A stretch of DNA of 64,000 bases from Heliocidaris erythrogramma (taxonomy: Eukaryota > Echinodermata > Echinoidea > Camarodonta > Echinometridae): assembly GCA_025617745.1 (NCBI GenBank), contig CM046855.1:19189880-19253879 (forward strand), written 5' to 3'. The notes below the pieces were generated by a model. It worked only from the letters and a program-made list of their open reading frames with translations, ran no database searches and was not told the origin of the DNA. Below, one piece after another: positions 42,194 to 54,213 of the stretch. Both the position numbers and the translations under genes were made by a program. Position 1 is the first letter of the stretch; each line of letters opens with the position of its first letter.

Positions 42194-43574
42194 TATTTAA
42201 TCTAACCCGCTTCAAAAAGAAAATGTTTCAAAATACAGTTTGTAAATCTATTCAAATAAAGGCAATTTAACTCTCTGAGTTCAATTGTGAACTTAGCAAT
42301 TCACAAGCAAGCTACAGGACATGTACTTTTCATAAAATGAAGTGTGTAGACTATTATTTCATTTTATTTGAGATTGCATTAGAATCAGAAATACTATACA
42401 CTGGTACTATAACACAATAACAAGTAAACATCTCCCCTATTTGATAAATGAAAAATGTAAACAAAAATAATTTTCTCAAAATGAGAAAATGTGTATGTTG
42501 TAGCATAGCTTGTGATAGTAATAAGAATGCATAATTGCTCCACTTGAAATACAATCAGCTTTTTCCACATTTCAATAATTTGGGTTGTTTAAAGAGAATA
42601 TTGAGTTCTTGGAAAGGTAAACAAATATTTTGTGAGCTTTCTCATTCATTTCATTTCATGTCAGTTTGGAAGAACATCATAGTAAAATTGTGCCCTGAAA
42701 AGGATTGCTCTTCAAATGCTCTCGTATTCTAATTCGAAATTTGACGAGAAATACTTGAAGTGTTTGGGCCAAGCATTCGCGCGACACAGCCACATGTTTG
42801 TGAAGTCCCAAAGCCCCATTTCTGTGTGCAGTACATATCGTTTTCAGCAAGATAGGGTCAATTTCTGATCATTTTTATGATTCCAAAACATCTCAGTATA
42901 CACTAATTCTTATGCAGACATGATCATCCTTTCCAAATTGCTTTGAGAGAGTTTCTTTCACAATGTAATCACATGGCCAGAACCCAATTTTATCTTTAAG
43001 TCTTAGTAATGTGCATACATACATGTATATCAGTGAGAGAAATGACATAAATAATTTTGCTTATGCAGGGAAAGAGGATAAAGTGGTTTAAATATTACAA
43101 TTTTGAAAATCAAATGAAAAATAATGGTTGTCACTAGGGATGCATAAACAAATTTGGATCACATTTTAATTGCCAAACAACACATGTAGCTTAACAATTC
43201 TACAAAATGCAACAGAATGAGCACACGAAGATGCAAATAAAAAATATCGAATGAAAATATTTAGAATTTGTGCAAAATAATCATAATCATGAAAACTTCA
43301 ATACATTCATTTCCTGATATTTCCATAGGGGAAAAATTAAGAAATAGAGAGGGGGAAAAAGACATCAAGCCTTTTCTTTCCACAAAATTGGAATTATCAA
43401 AAATTCCCTTTACATATTTCTTTCATCAGTGGAATGATAAAACAATAGGCCTGAGTCATTTTGAGCAATTTGGGCCCTGCGCATAATCATTAGGCCTCGG
43501 AATCATTTTCCTGAACCGGTGCTCCAGAAAATAAAGAAAGAAGGGTCTAAAAAGGTCACTCAGAGTTAAAAGAT

Positions 43575-45984
43575 TTATTTATTTCTGATATTTATACAGG
43601 GTGACTCATTATCACCAATATTGGTGGTCTTCCATGAGGCCCTGATAGCAATAGTAAGTAACAATAATAGCCAACAAAATCATGAAAATAAACTCATAAC
43701 CAAAAATAAATAAGAACATACATAAATATATATATATACATGTATATACAAAGAATATGGTATCCTCGTAATCAAAATTGCTTTTACGAAAATGTTGAAA
43801 TTGTTGCACATTCCTATCATCTTAATTCATAATGTATAGACAGTGATGTTTTCAAAAATCTGTTCAAAAATAACCATTTATATATGGGTTATTTTTAAAT
43901 GGCATTGTATAATTTTGAAAGTACATACAAGAAGTATAAAGACTACTTTAGCTCAGTATAGAAATAAAATTGTTATATACATATTTACAAAACATATTAT
44001 AGGGTAGTATACTTATTCAAAGATTACACAATGATTGCATGTAATATAGTATAACAATCGAATGTACAGTGTCTCTTATGAAACAATAAAATGCAAATTA
44101 TTTATTGATTATAAATGATATGAAATCATTCATACATTTTGAAAAGCATTATGTCATCGTACATTTTTGGGCAAAGAAACAAACCATCAAACATATTTTG
44201 CAAATCAGGGCAACAAAAAATGACATATTACTGATGAAGACAAATATAAAATAGCATCAAGTGAAATTTTCTAGCAATAAGAATGAATATGACTCATTTA
44301 CCATGCTGTTATGTAAACGAATCAAACCAATCCTTTGTTTTCACAAGAGAATGCGTAGAAATGCGATAAGGAATGAGAGTAAAACTTCAGCTAAGAAACT
44401 GAATAAAATTTCTTATTGCGAACAGATTTTGCAAGATCTTTTGAACATATATTTAAAAGTGTTCACAGAGCTTGCCATTTTTAGTGATCTGTCCAACTGA
44501 TTCCATGCTATAATTGAAGATACGAGGGGGCTATGTTTAAAGCATTCTGTTTTATACTTTGGCACAGAAAGTAAACCTTCATCTGCCTGCCTCGTATGAT
44601 ACTGATGAATGTCACTTACTTTAACTAAACTTTCTTGTAAATAGGATGGTGCCAAATTGTGTGTACACTTGAACATCATAGTAACACGCTGAAATTCAAA
44701 TCGTTTCTCAATTGGCATCCATTTCAGATTGCTAATTAATTCACTTGATGGAGTCTCATAACTTTTGTTTGAAATTATTCTAGCAGCTCGATTTTGAACT
44801 TTCTGAAGCTTATACGTTTGTTCCTGATATCGATTTGACCACACAGAGGAACAATAATCAAAGTGAGGCAACACGAGTGCATTATACAGCATCTTTAAAG
44901 ATGTTAATGGTAAATAATCCTTCGCTCGTTTTATTACACTGACATTTCTCTGCGTTACCTTTGTTACTTTGTCAACGTGTTTGGACCAATTCAATTCTTC
45001 AAATCAATTAATATACCAAGACATTTGGCGACATTAACTCTTTTCAATACCTTTCCATTTATAGAAACATTGAAGGATGTTATTTTGTTTAAATTAGCAC
45101 GGGAAGCTATGATCATCACGCATGTCTTCTCCGTGTTTAGTACAAAGCGGTTTTGATTAATCCATACCATTAATTCTTCCAATGCGAAAGGAAGTTTTTC
45201 TTCAACCTCAGCTACGCTACTTCCACTCACAGTAAAAGTGGTATCTTCCGCATACATATCAACATAACCATCAGATATACAATTTGGTAAAGTATTTACA
45301 TAGATGGAAAATAATAACGGACCCAAAATAGACCCCTGTGGTACGCCCATCAATACAGTTAATGGATTAGATTTTGCACCTTGAAAATGAACAGACTGTT
45401 CACGACCTGTTAAATAAGATCTGAACCAGTTTACACATTCATGTGAACATCCGATAGCAGATAACTTTTCTAATAAAAGATTGTGATCAACTGTGTCAAA
45501 TGCCTTACGAAGGTCTATGAAAGCTACTCCAGAGATCTGTCTGTTTTCAATGTTCCATGACAAATTATTAACAAATTTCATGAGTGCTGTTGCGGTAGAA
45601 TGCTTTGCTCGAAAACCAGACTGACTGGAGTTCAATATATTATTATCGTCAATGAATTCAGAAAGTTGGCGATGTACAGCCCTCTCTATGATTTTGCTAA
45701 CAACAGACAAAATTGAAATTGGGTGGTAATTGCTTGGATCAGACATATTACCAGCTTTAAAAATTGGAATTACTCGAGCTTCTTTCCAACCCTTGGGTAC
45801 ACATCCCGTGGTCATTTATGATATCGGTTAACGATCTCGCTATCACCTGTTTCGTCATTTTTAGAAGACGACAAGAAATGTGGTCATCGCCAGTAGCTTT
45901 ATCTTTACACATGCGATCAATTTCCTTAATTACGAAATCCTCAGACACACAGTCCAAATCAAATTGTGAGTTCTAGAACTTTTC
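43575..45984 (-). mobile_element. 5'-truncated non-LTR retrotransposon with broken RT
   Basis: Absent from the same place in block A (33552), flanked by AGAT (43571-43574, 45985-45988). On the minus strand an RT reads FIDLRKAFDTVDHNLL and VPQGSILGPLLFSIYVN, with an active-site box YAEDTT where YADDTT is expected. Its C-terminal part continues at 44413-44994 (MLYNALVLPHFDYCSSVW). Frameshifts near 45815 and 44994 and the altered box mean it is dead. The 3' end has an AATAAATAAA tail. Same family as 26865-27429; CR1/L2/Jockey-like. Confidence 0.9.
44413..45957 (-). pseudogene. LINE reverse transcriptase remnant
   Basis: Three frame segments in order on the minus strand: 45957-45757 (KDKATGDDHISCRLLKM, the start of RT), 45815-44991 (RT palm and fingers) and 44994-44413 (thumb and C-terminal region ending MFKRSCKICSQ). 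Frame changes fall near 45815 and 44994. No endonuclease domain is left, in keeping with 5' truncation. Confidence 0.88.
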
Positions 45985-46496
45985 AGATGTTGCTAGATTT
46001 TTCACACTTATGTGAAATCTCATTTTTAACTCTCTGTATTCCCTTAAAATATTTTCATTCGGTTGCTAAAGGAAGAATTACCTGTACATGTATTTATTAG
46101 TTCTTTTTTGGCTTCAAAAGATTGAATTTACGACTTTGGAAATATCTACATTACTGACATCAAAATGCGCATGTGAAACTGGACTGAATAATTCTTGTAC
46201 AGATAGCAATAATAAAGGTGGAAAAAATTCTGTAGTTGATTTTCCCTTAAAATGCACATTCTTGATCAAAATAACTAATTTGGCAGTCAAGTAATATTTA
46301 CTTGAATAATTTATTAGTACCTTCTTGGCTCCAAATATTTGATTTGGAAAATTTCAAATCTACTATGGCATTTTAGCATCAGAGTGAAAATCAAGCAGAT
46401 ATGTCAGAAAACTTGCTAAAATTTCACATTTAAAACATGTGATCTCTCCTTAAACATGCTTTTTCCCTTTAACTTGATTATACTGACTGTTAAATA

Positions 46497-47515
46497 CAGC
46501 CATGGAAAAATTATTAGACCAAGCTTCTGTAATAAGGGTACTACACTAAAGGAAAAAAGAAACTTATAAAAGTTCAAGAGATCACCAAATTAAATTCTCT
46601 GCATGGAAATGTACCAAATTTGGATATAATGTTGATTCAATGCATGGCTTTAAATGACAGTCAATAACAAAAAGTTTTCTTCAATGCCACAAAAGAAATG
46701 TGCACTGAAGCAAAGGACTCTCTAATCCCCAAGTCACAAAGACAAACTGCAGCCTTGTACACCATATGCATGTCAATGAATGAAACAAAAGAATTTCAAA
46801 AGGGATTTGCAAGTTCATATCCAAACAGATTAATAGCCAGTATGTCCACCTCTAGCTTGCTGGCAAGCTGTACACCGTCTTCGCATGCTTCCGATCAGAT
46901 TCGCGATGGTAGCCTGGGGAACATTGTTCCATTCCTCTTGCAGTGCTGCAATGAGCGTCTCCCTATTGATGGGTTGATTGATGGGTTGACACACGTCGAC
47001 CAAGCTCTTCCCAGAGATGTTCAATTGGGGAAAGGTCTGGTGAACGGGCGCACCATGGCAGAACATCAATATCCTCTTGCTCGAGGGGTGCAAATCCCTT
47101 TTGAAATTCTTTTGTTTCATTCATTGACATGCATATGGTGTACAAGGCTGCAGTTTGTCTTTGTGACTTGGGGATTAGAGAGTCCTTTGCTTCAGTGCAC
47201 ATTTCTTTTGTGGCATTGAAGAAAACTTTTTGTTATTGACTGTCATTTAAAGCCATGCATTGAATCAACATTATATCCAAATTTGGTACATTTCCATGCA
47301 GAGAATTTAATTTGGTGATCTCTTGAACTTTTATAAGTTTCTTTTTTCCTTTAGTGTATAATACGCATACAAAATTATAAAAATGATTTTTCTTTGTATT
47401 TCATTGAATGAATACCAAATTCCAGCACTTGCTTTTATGATATTTTATTTCCTTCTTACCACAAAAATAACACTATCAATAACCATTCTTGGTCTAATAA
47501 TTTTTTCCATGGCTG
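46497..47515. mobile_element. CAGCCATGG MITE (Tc1/mariner type) interrupted by a second transposon
   Basis: Inserted at TA (46495-46496, 47516-47517) in block B; block A has the empty site at 33832-33840. Ends CAGCCATGGAAAAATTATTA and, reverse-complemented, CAGCCATGGAAAAAATTATT. Without the nested element it is about 205 bp, comparable to the older copy at 24732-24961. Confidence 0.9.
46544..47356 (-). mobile_element. Tc1-like element with 270-bp inverted repeats, nested in the MITE
   Basis: 813 bp between TA dinucleotides (46542-46543, 47357-47358). The arms 46544-46816 and 47085-47356 are nearly perfect reverse complements. The centre on the minus strand encodes the end of a Tc1-type transposase in two frames: WCARSPDLSPIEHLWEELGR, then LIAALQEEWNNVPQATIANL and SMRRRCTACQQARGGHT. 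The PDLSPIEHLW box lies at the third catalytic residue of the DDE domain. Most of the transposase is deleted. Confidence 0.93.
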
Positions 47516-48370
47516 TATATTCAAGTTCCTTGGGAATAGGAATGTTAACTGGACATTTCACATACATGTGTAAAATGAAAAATTATAGCAATACAGCATT
47601 GTTTTTCAATTATTTTTGTTTATTCCTGTTTTGATCTGTTCTCCGGGACTCGACTGGCCCGAGGCAATCAGGGTCCAATTTTTAAAACAAAACAGATATG
47701 ACACAGGCCTAATTAACAAGCATTCAGGCCAGTCAGAAGCAGATGATAAATAATCAGGTTCTGCCAACCCATCTTTAGGACAGGAACGAAAAAGTTTTAT
47801 CTCTATCAATCCACAAGAAACTAGAAATGTCCATTGCTGCGCAATGCGAATGTATCGCCCGGCACTGGCGTTTTTACGTCATTCTTTTGTTCGAAGGAGG
47901 GACAAAGAACCTTCCCCCTCCCCTCCCTCAAACAAAAGGATGAAGTAGAGATTGCCACCAGTGGCCCGGACTAAATTGTCAAAACTAGGAGCAGCATCAC
48001 CAAAACAATGTGTGTAGATTAGAGTAGGCCTATAATGCATCTCTATAGAAAATTTGAAAGCAATCTGTCAAGAAATGTGACCTGCACAGCGCACACAAGA
48101 TATCCACTAAAATATAACCTTTGGCCCTATAAAAGACAGAACACTGGGGGCAGCATCACCAAAATCTATGATGGATGTGGCAGTTAGAGCACACAAAAGA
48201 CATATGACCTTTGACCCTTGACCCTATAAAGGACGGAACAATGAGGGCAGCATTATCAAAAAAGAATAAATTTGTAGATTGTACCAAGATCTCCATACAA
48301 AATTTGAAAGGAGTTCCTCAAGAAATGTGGCAGTTGGAGCGCACGCAAGAATGACGCGGCAGCCGAACAC

Positions 48371-49225
48371 TTTTTGACGGTCTGGATTGCTGTTTACCGC
48401 TACAAGGCTGTGTGTAAGCCATTTAATAGACAATTTGGACGGCGGGCTGCCATCTTGATCTCTATTGGTTGCACAATCATTGGCTTCGGGATTCAAGTCC
48501 CCTTCTTCTTCATAACAACACCAAAAAGGTTGGAAGGGATGAAATATGGATGCAACATATACGGTAAAGTACCTTGGGTTCGTAATGTCTATGCTAAGTC
48601 CCAAGCTATTGTATTCTGTGTTTCTGCCCTGGCCATAACTGTTTTGTATCTTCTCATTTACAAGTTCATTCGAGCTCATCAGATTATTCGCAATCAAATG
48701 ATAAAAGGCTGTGGGCTTGGTGTTCCAGCAAGTTCCAGACATGCAGAAGTCACTGAGTCAAAGACGGAGTTTGTCACATCAGTAAGTGCCAATGTGTCAA
48801 GGATGGATGTTACCTTGTCCATTGCTGCAGAGTCTGAGGGTATCAGCAAGCAGGAAGCTCATGCCTCTTCACTTGACAATGTGTCAGGTGAAATAAGATC
48901 TATCTCTCATCCAGCTAATGATAAAATAAAGCAATCATCAAAGCTTCAAAACCAACCATCTGATCACAAGACGACACAAGCTGTCATCATGATTACTGTT
49001 ATATTTTTTTTCTCCTGGTTTCCTAGCATTGTGCTTGATCAGCTCCCTGAAAATCATATAATCTGGTTCCTTCCAGATGCCCTCAGGAGAGAATTTTTCA
49101 TTTATGTTTTCTATCACATAAAATATATTAATAACTTCATCAATGTCTTTGTCTATTTGTTTGCCTATCGGCGCTTTAGGCAAACTTGTTGCCTAATGTT
49201 CACTTGTCGCAATACTAGTAATTAA
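48371..49225 (+). pseudogene. Class A GPCR, type II, copy 4, 5'-truncated
   Basis: The sequence enters in TM3 (FLTVWIAVYRYKAVCKPF) directly after a minisatellite repeat ending gacgcggcagccgaacac. TM1, TM2 and the start codon are gone. From there the frame is open for about 283 codons to the normal stop, over 95% like the gene at 54214, with FFFSWFPSIVLDQ in TM6 and NVFVYLFAYRRF in TM7. AATAAA is at 49287. In the intact arrangement (35-37 kb) about 2.4 kb of satellite and 5' gene separate these two points, so a deletion made the junction. Not expected to give a working receptor. Confidence 0.88.
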
Positions 49226-50340
49226 TTATTAATGTAACCCGCTTTGGACAGAAAATTTATCAGAATGAAGTTTGTAAATCTCTTCAAATAAAGGCAATTT
49301 TACTCTGAGTTCGGCTGTGAACTTAGCAATCAAACAAGCAAGCTACATGTACTTTTCTTAAAATGAAGTCAATGTTCTTGTGACCATGCGTCACGGTGGG
49401 TGCATAAGTAAAAGTTTCACAAATACTGGCAACAACCGTGAACTTTAGCGACAACCATGCCCGACTACCGTAAATAATATTTAATTTCAGGTTTTCTTTT
49501 CATTTTCCAAACTTTATTTTCATTTATTAAGATATTATAACTGTGTTAATAACATCCCAATGATTTATAAAAATTTTAAAATCATACCCCGTAAGTTAAC
49601 TTTTTTCACAGAGTTCATTAGACCATTGCATTCTCGAGTAGAACGAGCCAGCTCTAGCCCCGATTCCAGTTGAGGCGGCCTAAGTTACCGCCCGATGGCG
49701 ACGGTCTGATCACAAAGTCTGATCGAGCACAAGAACGAGATCACAAGTAACTGTAATGTCAGAAAGAGCGATGTACATGTACATATCCATGAGAAAAGCC
49801 AGGCAGGCTAGACCCGGACATGGAGCCAAAATCAGCCAATCTTTAAGGACCTTTCATCAGGTCTCTTGGATAGGAAATATTTTGATTTTAGAATGAACCT
49901 AGCTTATTGCACAATGCTGATCTGTACAAACATGGGAAAATATTTTTTTTTTTGTTGCTTAGTAACATCGGGATTAGTGCTTGGTGGTTGAGTAACTGAA
50001 TTTGCCTGCAATTATGGTGCTATTTCTTTCTTTCCACGCTTCTGTTCGATTGAAAAATATTATTATATGGTGCACTGGTGCCACTATTTCTTCACAGAAT
50101 TTCGTATCTGTCTGTTCAAGTTATTTCTTTGTTAATTGGACATACATTTACTGAAACAAAATATGTCCAGTTCCGTGTGCCAGCACACACATGTACATGG
50201 ATCATATAGTATAGCACTAGCTCACCACTATGGCCCGAAAACTATTTGGTTTTGTGAGGGAAATCTAATGATTTGATGTTTGCAATCCCATGCTTAAAAC
50301 AATTATGTGAACATCTTTGGTAGGTCCTAATTTTTGTTCA
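49226..50340. repeat. Type II receptor 3' flank, duplicated copy 1
   Basis: Matches 55339 to about 56520 almost throughout: the 3' UTR, accatgcgtcacggtggg, ctcgagtagaacgagccag, catggagccaaaatcagcca, and tccgtgtgccagcacacac near the end. No ORF of interest. Confidence 0.88.
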
Positions 50341-51078
50341 ATATAATTTATGTGTTTTGTAACATCTTGTTCATGTTCTCTTTCTCATCACCACACACAC
50401 TGTGTAAAGCTGGTACCGTATTTTCCGGCGTACAGGCCGCAACGCTCTACAGGCCGCACCCCAACTTTGACAACTCATTTGGGAAAAAAAAATAGATCAA
50501 AATCACAAGCATAAGAAATTTTGCCCCCCCCCCTAAAAAAAAAATCATACAAAGAAAAAACAAGGGCCAAACTTTTTATTGTATTGACTATTGACTTATT
50601 GGAATACACACAAGCACTGCCAGGTTTTCTGAAAATCATATTTTATTGAGAAAAATGGTTTTGTATTATTCACTTCAAAAAATCATACATGATCCCTCTT
50701 CTGGACCTCGATCTATTGAGAGAACAAACAATAGGCCTACAGTACTATTCTATGATAATTTTTTCTTTCTTCTTCTATTTATGTTGCATTTAGCTGTAAT
50801 CTCAGCCTTCCATTATTGCATAAGTTCGAAGCTAACGTGTTAACCCCCTCTCGACCTCCCCCCTGCCCACACTTCGCTTGCTTGCAGCTACGACAACCCT
50901 GGAGCCATACCTCGCGAGAACGTTGAATGAAGTGTGTAGACTATTATTCATTTTATCTGAGATAGCATTAGAAGTAGAGATAGTATACATCGGTAATATA
51001 ACACAATATAAACAAGTAAACATCTTCCCTATTTGATGAATGAACTAGATGAATATTCGACCGCACACGGTCGGAATT
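50341..51078. other. Junction region with degraded repeats
   Basis: 50417-50470 reads taccgtattttccggcgtac with repeated aggccgca, resembling the ends of a widespread TE type. From about 50925 to 51045 it matches the 3' flank of the type I genes (atgaagtgtgtagactatta), although no type I gene stands here, which suggests one was deleted. Confidence 0.6.
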
Positions 51079-52594
51079 TATGCCTCCGCCATCACCAGAT
51101 TGGAAATGTATGGCATACATGTACACTCTAAAAAGGATTGGTCCAATAAAATTACAAATCTTTTCACTTAAAATGCACAGGAGACAAAAAATTTATTTCA
51201 TTTCATTTTCAAATAAAAAACTTACCGTTGATGACTTACAATCATCAAATACAGCTAGGAAATATATATTTTATAGCAAATAGACCACTGTCCCCTTGAA
51301 ATTTCTAAAATAGGTAGGCCTATAATGACCTCTATGACCTTTGAACTTTGACCTGAGATCCCCTAAAATCTAATCAGTTCATCGTCCCTCACATATGCAT
51401 ACATGGGCCAAGTTAGAGGTTGATCTGTCAAACAGTTCTTCAGTTATTGCGAGCACGAACCATTTTTATGTACATAATAACACCTCTAACCTTTGACCTT
51501 TGACCTTGAGACCCCAAAATCTAACCAGTTCATCGTCCCTCCCATATGCAAACATGGTCCAGGTTAGAAGCTGATCTGTTAAACAGTTCTTCAGTTATTG
51601 CGAGAAATAACCATTTTTATGCCTCCGCCCACCGAAGGTGGGTGCCGGAGGCATTATGTTTTCGGGTTGTCCGTCCGTCCGTCCGTCTGTCCCACTTCTC
51701 GTTACCGCGATATCTGAAGAATCATTTGCGGTAGGAACCTCAAACTTGGTACTAGTATGTATCCCCATACGAAGATGAACTGATTAGATTTTGGGGTAGG
51801 TAGGTCAAAGTTCAGAGGTCACAGAGGTCAATTTACATGAAATTACATGGAATTACTGGTTTTTAGCACCGTTACCGCGATATCTCAAGAACTATCTCAG
51901 GTGAGAACTTCAAACTTGGTACCAGTATGTATCCCCATAGAAAGATGAACTGATTAGATTTTGGGGTAGGTAGGTCAAAGTTCAGAGGTCACAGAGGTCA
52001 ATTTACATTAAATTACATGGAATTACTGGTTTTTTAGCACAGTTACCGCGATATAGGATTTTAGTGTTTTAAATCACAATTTCGCAATAACCATTTGATG
52101 AATGCGCATCAACTATATTATACTTGTAGGTGATCAGGAATTATCTGAATACAAGCGGAGGCATATTGAAGACGCAGTCGTATCTTTTGCTTGTTATGTA
52201 TATAATGACCTCTATGACCTTTGACCTTTGACCTTGAGACCCCAAAATCTAATCAGTTCATCGTCCCTCCCATATGAATACATGGGCCAAGCTAGAAGCT
52301 GATCTGCCACACGGTTCCTAAGTTATCACAAGAACGAACCATTTTTTATGTATATAATGACCTCTATGACCTTTGACCTTTGACCTTGAGACCCCAAAAT
52401 CTAATCAGTTCATCGTCCCTCCCATATGCATACATGAGCCAAGATACAAGCTGATCCGCCAAACTATTTTTAAGTTATCGCGAGAACGAAAAGGGGACGG
52501 ACGGACGGACGGACGTACGGACAGACGGACGGACAGACGGATGGCCCGAAAACATAATGCCTCCGGCACCACCTATGGTGGGTGGAGGCATAAA
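51079..52594. repeat. Foldback repeat with (gtcc)n termini
   Basis: 51617-51694 and 52488-52594 are inverted repeats: ttttatgcctccgcccacc, then ggaggcattatgttttcggg, then a run of gtcc repeats. Each arm is also a hairpin (tgcctccg...cggaggca). Between and left of the arms are direct repeats of ccccaaaatctaatcagttc and tgacctttgacctttgacct. A partial end (tatgcctccgcc) lies at 51079. Confidence 0.82.
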
Positions 52595-52632
52595 AATGTA
52601 AAAGAAAATCATTTTGTCAAAATGAAAAAAAG

Positions 52633-52825
52633 TTTATATGTGGCTGTGTGGCACGAATGTTCAGCACGAATACTTCAGCTATTTTTCGTCAAATTTTGAA
52701 AAGAAAAAAAGAGCATTTGAAGAGCAATCCTTTTCAGGGCACAGTTATACTATGATGTTCTTCCAAACTGACATAAAAAGAATGAAAAAGCTTACAAAAT
52801 ATTTTTTTACCTTTCTGAGAACTCT
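52633..52825. repeat. Inverted segment of type I 3' flank
   Basis: 52595-52632 runs in the same direction as 31160-31195 (tgtaaaagaaaat...). From about 52633 the sequence is the reverse complement of about 31305-31500 (ctatgatgttcttccaaact on the plus strand here). It then meets the right end of a minisatellite repeat at about 52826 (cacacaagaatgtgacgcgg). Confidence 0.78.
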
Positions 52826-53039
52826 GAGCACACAAGAATGTGACGCGGCGGCGGCGGCATATAACGCTGCTGAATACAAAGTATCCTCCGGCATTCTGCC
52901 AGGGGATACAATTACAAAGTAATTATACGTAGCAACAATCTCGGGTGAAGTCAATATTACAATCAATTTGCAACAATGTGGCAAGTTGCAGCCTCTTAAA
53001 TATAACATGGAGAATATGACTGATGTTAATGTATAGAAA

Positions 53040-53930
53040 TGGGTAAATCTAAAACTAAAGAACAGGAGATGAGAGATTTTCCCACTAGTTTTTCTACAAT
53101 ATTACAAAATATTAAAGGTCATATTTAGAGTTAATTTTCAATGAAATGTCTTGCAAAATTAACTTTTGACAATGTAAGATCATATTCCGGATATAATGTT
53201 TTTTCAATGGATTCTACCTTTCTTCCGGTAGGAGTTTTTAATGGATTTTTCTTCAGTACTGACAAAACATTTAGGGTGATACTGTAATGATAAATTGATG
53301 AGATCCAAAACTATAAGAGGAGAATAGAGAGTTTCCCATTAGTTTTTCTTCAATATTACAGAATATTAAAAGACATATTTAGAATTAATTTTCAATGAAA
53401 TGTATTGCAAAATTAACTTTTGACAATGTACGATCACATTCCGGATATTATGTATTTTCAATGGATTCTACCTTCCTTCTGGGTATGAGTTTTTAATGGA
53501 TTTTTCTTCAGTACTGACAAAACATTTAGGGTGATACTGTAATAATAAATTGATTAGACCAAAAACTAAAAGAGGAGAATAGAGAGTTTCCAATTCGTTA
53601 AATGCATAGAAATGGATAAATCTAAAACTAAAAAACAGGAGATGAGAGATTTTTCCATTAGATTCTCTCCAATATTACAAAATATTAAAGGTCATATTTA
53701 GAATTAATTTTCAATCAAATGTCTTGCAAAATTACCTTCTGACAATGTAAGATCATATTCCAGATATAATTTTTAAAAAATCTTTCTACCTTCAAAACTG
53801 ATTGTTTCCAGATATAATTTTTTTAAAATCTTTCTACCTTCAAAACTGATTGAAATTATAACGATGATATTCCGGGTATGAGTTTTTAATGGATTTTTCT
53901 TTAGTACTGAACAGACATTGAACGGTGATA
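53040..53930. repeat. Satellite array upstream of the type II receptor at 54214
   Basis: At least three units homologous to 35093-36720 (caatattacaaaatatta, gggtatgagtttttaatgga), here without the 565-bp MITE. The following 53930-54213 matches the 5' flank at 36700-37015. Confidence 0.85.
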
Positions 53931-54213
53931 CTATAAATAATAGAGCAATCCATTAAAACCTCATCAATTTTTCCTTCAATATTGTCCAAAACGTGTTTCT
54001 TCTTGTATCTTCCCTACTTCTAAAGATTTACCAATTTAGAAGGCAGGAACTTAGTTTTTACTTCTCACTTACATGTAGATTCACTTAGCAGCATCTAATT
54101 GTACAGTGTGTACATTCCCAGATAATTTTAAGAGATCGCTTAAACAGTTGGATTAGTTCCTACAAGATCAAGTCCTGTAAATGCCCAGTGTTGTATGTAG
54201 GCAATCTTTCATA

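Larger units (their letters stand above)
39866..48370. repeat. Segmental duplication block B (carries type I receptor copy 3)
   Basis: Collinear with block A. Unique to B: a LINE (43575-45984), a MITE with nested Tc1-like element (46497-47515) and an internal 145-bp tandem duplication (about 39952-40230, aaacatactgacgtttcatt twice). Unique to A: the insertions at 26865, 29564 and 31709. The block ends where the minisatellite repeat is joined to the truncated receptor at 48371. Confidence 0.87.

Noticed and set aside
46698-47219. Plus-strand ORF of 173 codons
   Set aside because: It lies across both arms of the Tc1-like inverted repeat and reads the antisense of the transposase remnant.
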